NCBI RefSeq assembly: GCF_008831285.2
Contig: NC_045143.1
Coordinates: 21,414,854-21,478,853, forward strand
Reading direction: 5' to 3'
DNA length: 64,000 nucleotides
Origin: Nymphaea colorata
Lineage: Eukaryota > Streptophyta > Magnoliopsida > Nymphaeales > Nymphaeaceae
How positions within the stretch are numbered: position 1 is the stretch's first letter; every line of letters begins with the position of its first letter. A program made the translations under genes and the position numbers. Shown piece by piece: positions 59,140 to 64,000 of this stretch. Below the pieces are notes generated by a model. That model saw only the letters and a list, made by a program, of their open reading frames with translations. It was not told the origin of the DNA and did no database searches.

Positions 59140-61496
59140 CTGGATGGGCTCGCAATGAGGGAGTAGATATGGCCATGGACTCATGCTCCAAGACACCGAT
59201 GCCATCTTCATAGTCGTACATGCACTGAGAGACCCTCGCAATGTGAGAGCCACGTTCATGAAGGAACGAGAGAAGGTGGTCTGTTGCTGCTGCTGCAGAG
59301 CAGAGAGAAGCTCCCTGTTCAGCCTCCTCCATGCATCCCTTGGCAAGTTTCTTATGTGCTGCCGTGCTTGCTCCTCCGCTAACCTTGCCTCATTCATATA
59401 AATCTGGACCGATCTAGGCAGGTTCCTCTCCCGAGTACAACCTTTGATCAAGTGTTCAACATATAAAGAGAAGATCATCAGCCAATCAAAACAGAAAAAC
59501 AGAACAAAAACATTGTCAACTCGGAAGCTAATGCTAGTTAACCAGCACAAAATATGCTAACAGCTGATTTTGACAAGTTGTTATCATCATGACTAGTTGA
59601 TGATGTTGGACTCACACAACAGCTGCTGGATTGCTTGTTCCTCAATGTTTTGGGAGAGGAAGAAGTAGGCAGGGAGAAGAATAGGGCCGTCATGGCTGCC
59701 CGGATGTTGCTCAGATATTCTCTAGCCTTGGTGTCTGTCGGGCATGGTGCCACCTTGCTTCAACCAAGTAAGATCTGCATACACCCATCCATCGCTCTCC
59801 TCATGTGTGAAGTGATATCATGGCCATGCCTCCTAAGAACAGCGTAGCTAATCTGGTTGGTTGTGTTGTAGACAGCCGCATAGAAGACCCTCAGTGACTG
59901 TGGCAGCTGCTCTACCGCCTGAAGATCCCACCTGCTATATACAATATACAGCACCCTCATTGGCTCCTAACGATGTGAGCAGAAACTAGAGACAGAGTTG
60001 CTCCCTTTAATTTACCAACCATAATCATCCTTTACCTCTCAACAACTTTCACAAAGGGTTCGAGCTCCTCAACAGACTGATGCTCGCCGAAGATGTCCTC
60101 AATGGTGGCCATCAAGTAGGAGACCCTGGCGAGTTGCATCCTGTACTGTGAGAACTGTGGCTCATGCATCTTCCCACCGCCATGAAGTAGCTCCCCACCA
60201 GCCTATCTCTGGAGAAGCAAATGTGATCGCCCAAGCCCAAGTCCCTCCACCACCTGCAAACACCCAAAACAAAGGACTCATGGTTGATTATTAGTGGACC
60301 CAACGATGCAAATCCAGCAACAATGTAACATACATGATATTCATTACTGATATACATATATACATAGAATGACATTAGTTGCTACATTATTATCAACTAT
60401 TAACCAAGTTATTTAGGCAAAAGTGCAAGAATGAATTGTTACCCGGATAACTCCCTGAGCTCTCTTTGGTGGATTGTCTGCACCATGTGAAGTCGAGCCT
60501 AGTCAACTCATGCAGCACTTGGCTTCTGCCGTCCGTCCTCTCGAATGTCTCAATATACTCTCGGGCCTCGACCCTACAACCCTTCTGTGGAGCGGAACCT
60601 ACAGACACGCTTACCTGTCGAGACATCCTCTGTCCATGCGGGTTGTCCTTGCTCTAAGATGCTCTGAAGAGAAGGCCATATCTTCTTCCAACACAGTTTC
60701 TCCTTCACAGGCTAGCTGTGATGCTTCATACAGGCTCAGCAACCCTCTCACATCCTCATGAAGATTCTCAGAGAACTGCCAGACTGTTCCCTAAATCTAC
60801 TAAAGCACTCTAGAAATGCAAAAAGAAACTTTAATGGTTAGTGTAATTAACACATTGTAATAGACAGTCTAGATTAAAACTATTATTGAGTCAATATTTT
60901 GGAATTAACGCATGTGTATTTATATATATATGTATACCTGCAGAAACATTATAGCCATGTTGCCTCAGAATTCTGAACGAAGTGAAGAAGAGTAGAGGTC
61001 CTCAAATCCTCTAGTGCTCATGGATATGGCATCTAGCGGTCGCCTGATCTCACTCTCAAAGTGATAGGCTACACTTAAATGTTCGAGTGAATCGACGAGC
61101 TCCAATAGAGCCACTTGCTCAATTGTAGATGTTATAAGTTGTTGGACTTCTCTTCTCAATTCTTCAACTCTGGTCCTTTGTGTTTCATCTGCTTTCATTT
61201 TCATGTCTTTGAATTAGGATCACATCATATACCAAAATAAACAAAATAATAGTCAGATCAGAGGTATGGAAAATTACTGATGTTGCGCTGGTAATGGACT
61301 GGATGAAGTCATAGTTCCATGTACTTGGCTGGTATCTGGAAGGCCTCCTTTGAGCAGCAGACCTACCGCAGCCCTCAGCCCTTGGCTCACATCTCACAAG
61401 GGTGGTGCTCCATGGCTTGAACCCAGCCTTGTTATTAGGAGCAAGCTTGGGGGAAGTAACGAAAGGAGTGGAAAGGGAGGGAAGATGAGCAGCCAT
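59140..61496 (-). pseudogene. Terpene synthase, copy C (degenerate)
   Basis: Closest to copy A. Exon 1 (61278-61496) is intact from ATG 61496 and gives the same leader and RRPSRYQPSTW motif. Exon 2 is about 60938-61188. Exon 3 (about 60430-60808) has several single-base losses relative to A, and exon 4 (about 60036-60256) has a lost base near 60175. Exon 4 reads IEDIFGEHQ where DDxxD is expected. Exons 5 and 6 are fused as in A, with the same HMRRAMDGCMQILLG stop. Exon 7 (about 59140-59430) has frameshifts and no in-frame normal stop. No NSE/DTE motif is seen. Many indels are single-base, so the true number of breaks is uncertain; the motif losses do not depend on them. Confidence 0.88.
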
Positions 61497-61567
61497 TAGA
61501 ACAGTGTGTATTTGTTGTTGAATTCTGAATGCTTTCATTGCCTCTCGGATGACTAGCTCAGGATTGG

Positions 61568-62355
61568 TTTGCTAGTTTATATAGAACTGCATCCGAGTGT
61601 GCATTGCATGTCTATTATGGTTAGAGAATTTTAATTAGGTTCAATCTCTTAAATATGGTGTTTGCGTAAGCTATAAATGTTTAATGCTTTTTTCTTTGTA
61701 TACAAATAGAAAGTATTAAACTATGACACCTGCCCAAGCCATAATTATTTGGTACTTTTATTTTATAGAAAGAATGCATTCTTTCTTCAAGTTTTCATAT
61801 GCATTATAATCTGACACTTATTAGCTAAAGTTCGCCACTTAAAACCATTTTTATTAAAGACCATATTTATTTTTTACAAGTATTTGAGTAATTGCACCCC
61901 TTCACCTTTAAGTGGTGCAACTTGCCGTTTCAACAATATTATGAACATGGTTTGCTAGCTTATAAAGAGCAGCATCCAAGTGCATATTGCATGTCTATAA
62001 TGGTTAGAGAATTTTAATAAAGTTCAATCTCCTAAAAATATGGTATTTGCGTAAGCTATAAATGTTTGATGCTTTTTTCTTTGTATATAAATAGAATGCA
62101 TTAAACTATGACACTTGCCTAAGCCATATTATTTGGTACTTTATTTTATTTGCATATAGATAGAATGCATTCTTGCTTCACGTTTTTAATATGCATTATA
62201 ATCCGACACTTATTAGCTATTGTTCACAACTTAAAACAATTTTTATCAAAGTCCATGTTTATTTTTTACACGTATTTGACTAATTGCACCCCTTCACTTT
62301 AAGTGGTGCAACTTGTCGTTTCAACAAAATTATGAACATGGTTTGCTAGCTTATA
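61568..62355. repeat. Tandem promoter repeat of copy C
   Basis: Same two-plus-unit array as 4025-4815, with the same decayed TATA in unit 2. Confidence 0.85.
61576..61583 (-). promoter_or_regulatory. TATA box of TPS copy C
   Basis: TATATAAA on the minus strand about 80 bp upstream of ATG 61496. Confidence 0.55.
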
Positions 62356-63800
62356 GGGACCCGCAATCGAGTGCACATTGTTTCAATGAAAATTTTAATG
62401 GGTTGGTGTTGGCAGCCGGCCCCACCAGCCGGCCCAACCAAGCCAGCATGTGTTTTGGCCATTGTTCCGAGAGAACATGTAAGGGAAAAGAGGAAAAAGA
62501 AAAGAATGATGAAAACATGTGGCAGACCCAACTATGTCACTACTTGTCATAGAAGCTGCCAAAGGAAAAAGAAGGGGAAGCAAGCTATTCAACAATTAGG
62601 GATGTCAATGGATCATAGTCAAATTGATTTACCTTCAGCCATATCTAAATCCAAATATGGAATCTATTTCACAAACTGAATTTGATTTCAATATAATTTT
62701 CATATTCATATCTAAATATGAATTTTGAACTGCATTTGACCTATTTTCAAAATGTAAGAACATTAGATATAGGATATTTGCTTAATAACAAATCTCATTC
62801 AAATCCACATCCAAATCCAACCGGATGTTTATGTATATCCGAAAATCTGATTGGAAGCCGATTATTACTGCTGAATTCAATCCTATTTTTAATAGATATA
62901 TTTTCTTTTCATATCTGATTTCTTAGAAACTGATCGATTAGATTTTCTATCCAAAGCAGATATATAGGCATCCCTATGCGCAACTATGGATGCCAGTGGT
63001 TTGGATTCAGGAGGACTTGGGATTCAGATGTAGGCTCTACTTTTAAAACTAAATTTGGATCCAAGATGCATGTGATCCCAAATGTAGACATAATCGGGTT
63101 GGATCTCCGTAACACAAGTGAACTCAGGCCTGAATATGGCATAAAACATAAAGGAACACGTATTTGATTAGTAATGGCACAATGCTTTTTTACTAGCTAC
63201 AGTTCAAAATCAGGTCCATAATCAGATGTGTCCAACCTTGAAAATGGTGGGGGAAATTTTTTATTTGTAAATTTTAATTATAAAAATATACTGAATTTTT
63301 TCTTCTTTTTTTTTCACTTTTCATTCTCAAAGAGCAACCCTCAGTCACGGGGACCAAAGGCTTTGAAAAACAAAATTATAGAGAGAGGTGTACTGGAGGC
63401 GGGGGCCTGGAGGGTTTGCATTTCTTCTTGGATTTAAAAAAATAAAAAAAGTTATTTTTAAATTTCAAATATTTTAGTTTATCCTGTATAAAATAAAATA
63501 AAGTAAATATATTTCTGGTTCTGTAAAAATTTAGAAACTATAGTTTGGTTCCTACAACAAAAAATTCCTAGCTTCATCTTTGAGATCTCTCAGCAACCCT
63601 CTACGTAAGGGTTAAAAAGAACTTTATGCCCTTTGTTCTATAGTTTTTACCAATTTAAAAAAAAAAAGGGCTTTGAAGTCTTTCCTTTTAGCCGAACAGA
63701 ATAGAAACAAAGACGCTACAAGAATTATCACTTAATTGTGTCAAAGAAAACAAGCAGCTCATGCTGTAAAAGTCGTCACCTTCTTTTATAATGTGGTCAT
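62356..63800. other. AT-rich spacer of unit C
   Basis: Collinear with 4816-6261. It contains the dispersed element at 62597-62976. Near 62420 it has a tandem CCGGCCCCACCAG / CCGGCCCAACCA block that copy A has only once. No gene is seen. Confidence 0.6.
62597..62976. repeat. Dispersed AT-rich element with GGGATGTCAAT ends, copy in unit C
   Basis: Same position within the unit as 5056-5440, so it is a duplicate of that insertion and not an independent one. Confidence 0.55.
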
Positions 63801-64000
63801 GAAAAAACTCATGGCCTTTCGTTACACAGCAGAAAGTTTCCGTTAAATTGTTACCTATGTGTGCATACTTTGTGGTGTGTCATATAAGGTTCCCAGTTGG
63901 CAGCTTGCTTTTTAATTATAACTATAGAATATTTGATCCACAAATCAGATTTCAAGAATCTTTTAAAATTTTATAGATTTCAACACTGGAGCATATCCGT
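63801..64000. repeat. Start of the right inverted arm of unit C
   Basis: Matches 6262-6460 and is inverted to 58240-58450. It is cut by the window end. Confidence 0.8.

Noticed and set aside
1-64000. tRNA, rRNA or organelle DNA insertions
   Set aside because: I read for tRNA-like arms and for familiar plastid or mitochondrial sequence and saw none; a tool-based search could still find short pieces.

Overview
This is a repeat-rich, AT-rich nuclear window from a flowering plant. The plant assignment rests on three things: a seven-exon class III terpene synthase (TPS) structure, coiled-coil NBS-LRR (CNL) resistance-gene sequences, and plant-type Ty1-copia and LINE elements. The species cannot be named from what is visible. 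No gene in the window looks fully intact; nearly every recognisable coding region carries stops, frameshifts or missing motifs. Two 100-base N gaps (20279-20378, 53808-53907) show this is a draft scaffold, and some of the single-base frameshifts may be sequencing errors.

Layout. Unit A runs from 1 to about 15.5 kb. It holds a minus-strand TPS pseudogene (1558-3952) between two long arms in inverted orientation (1-870 and about 6262-7055), then a decayed LINE, a GA-rich tract and a plus-strand CNL pseudogene (12312-15540). Unit B (30633 to about 45.66 kb) is a direct duplicate in the same order, with TPS at 31186-33537 and CNL at 42630-45942. It lacks the left arm because its left edge is a breakpoint inside a CNL N-terminal fragment (30444-30632). 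Unit C starts at about 57.2 kb with the left arm and a third TPS (59140-61496), and is cut by the window end just after its right arm begins. The TPS copies are about 28-30 kb apart, so the locus reads as a tandem array of TPS + CNL modules.

Between the modules lie copia relics (17.9-22.1 kb, duplicated around an N gap in a way that suggests an assembly artefact); an armadillo-repeat-like pseudogene (23268-24105) ending where a minus-strand Ty1-copia element with one visible LTR begins (24106-28569); and, between B and C, LRR remnants, AT-rich dispersed repeats, LINE fragments on both strands (51.8-54.2 kb) and a TA-rich tandem region (55.26-56.28 kb).

The genes do not form a pathway. The point of interest is architectural: a defence-metabolism gene (TPS) and an immune-receptor gene (CNL) amplified together, with the TPS enclosed by roughly 0.8-1.25 kb inverted arms. 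All three TPS copies share the same degenerate metal-binding motif (EDIFG or EDIFA in place of DDxxD), and no copy shows an NSE/DTE motif. The loss of catalysis therefore probably predates the amplification.
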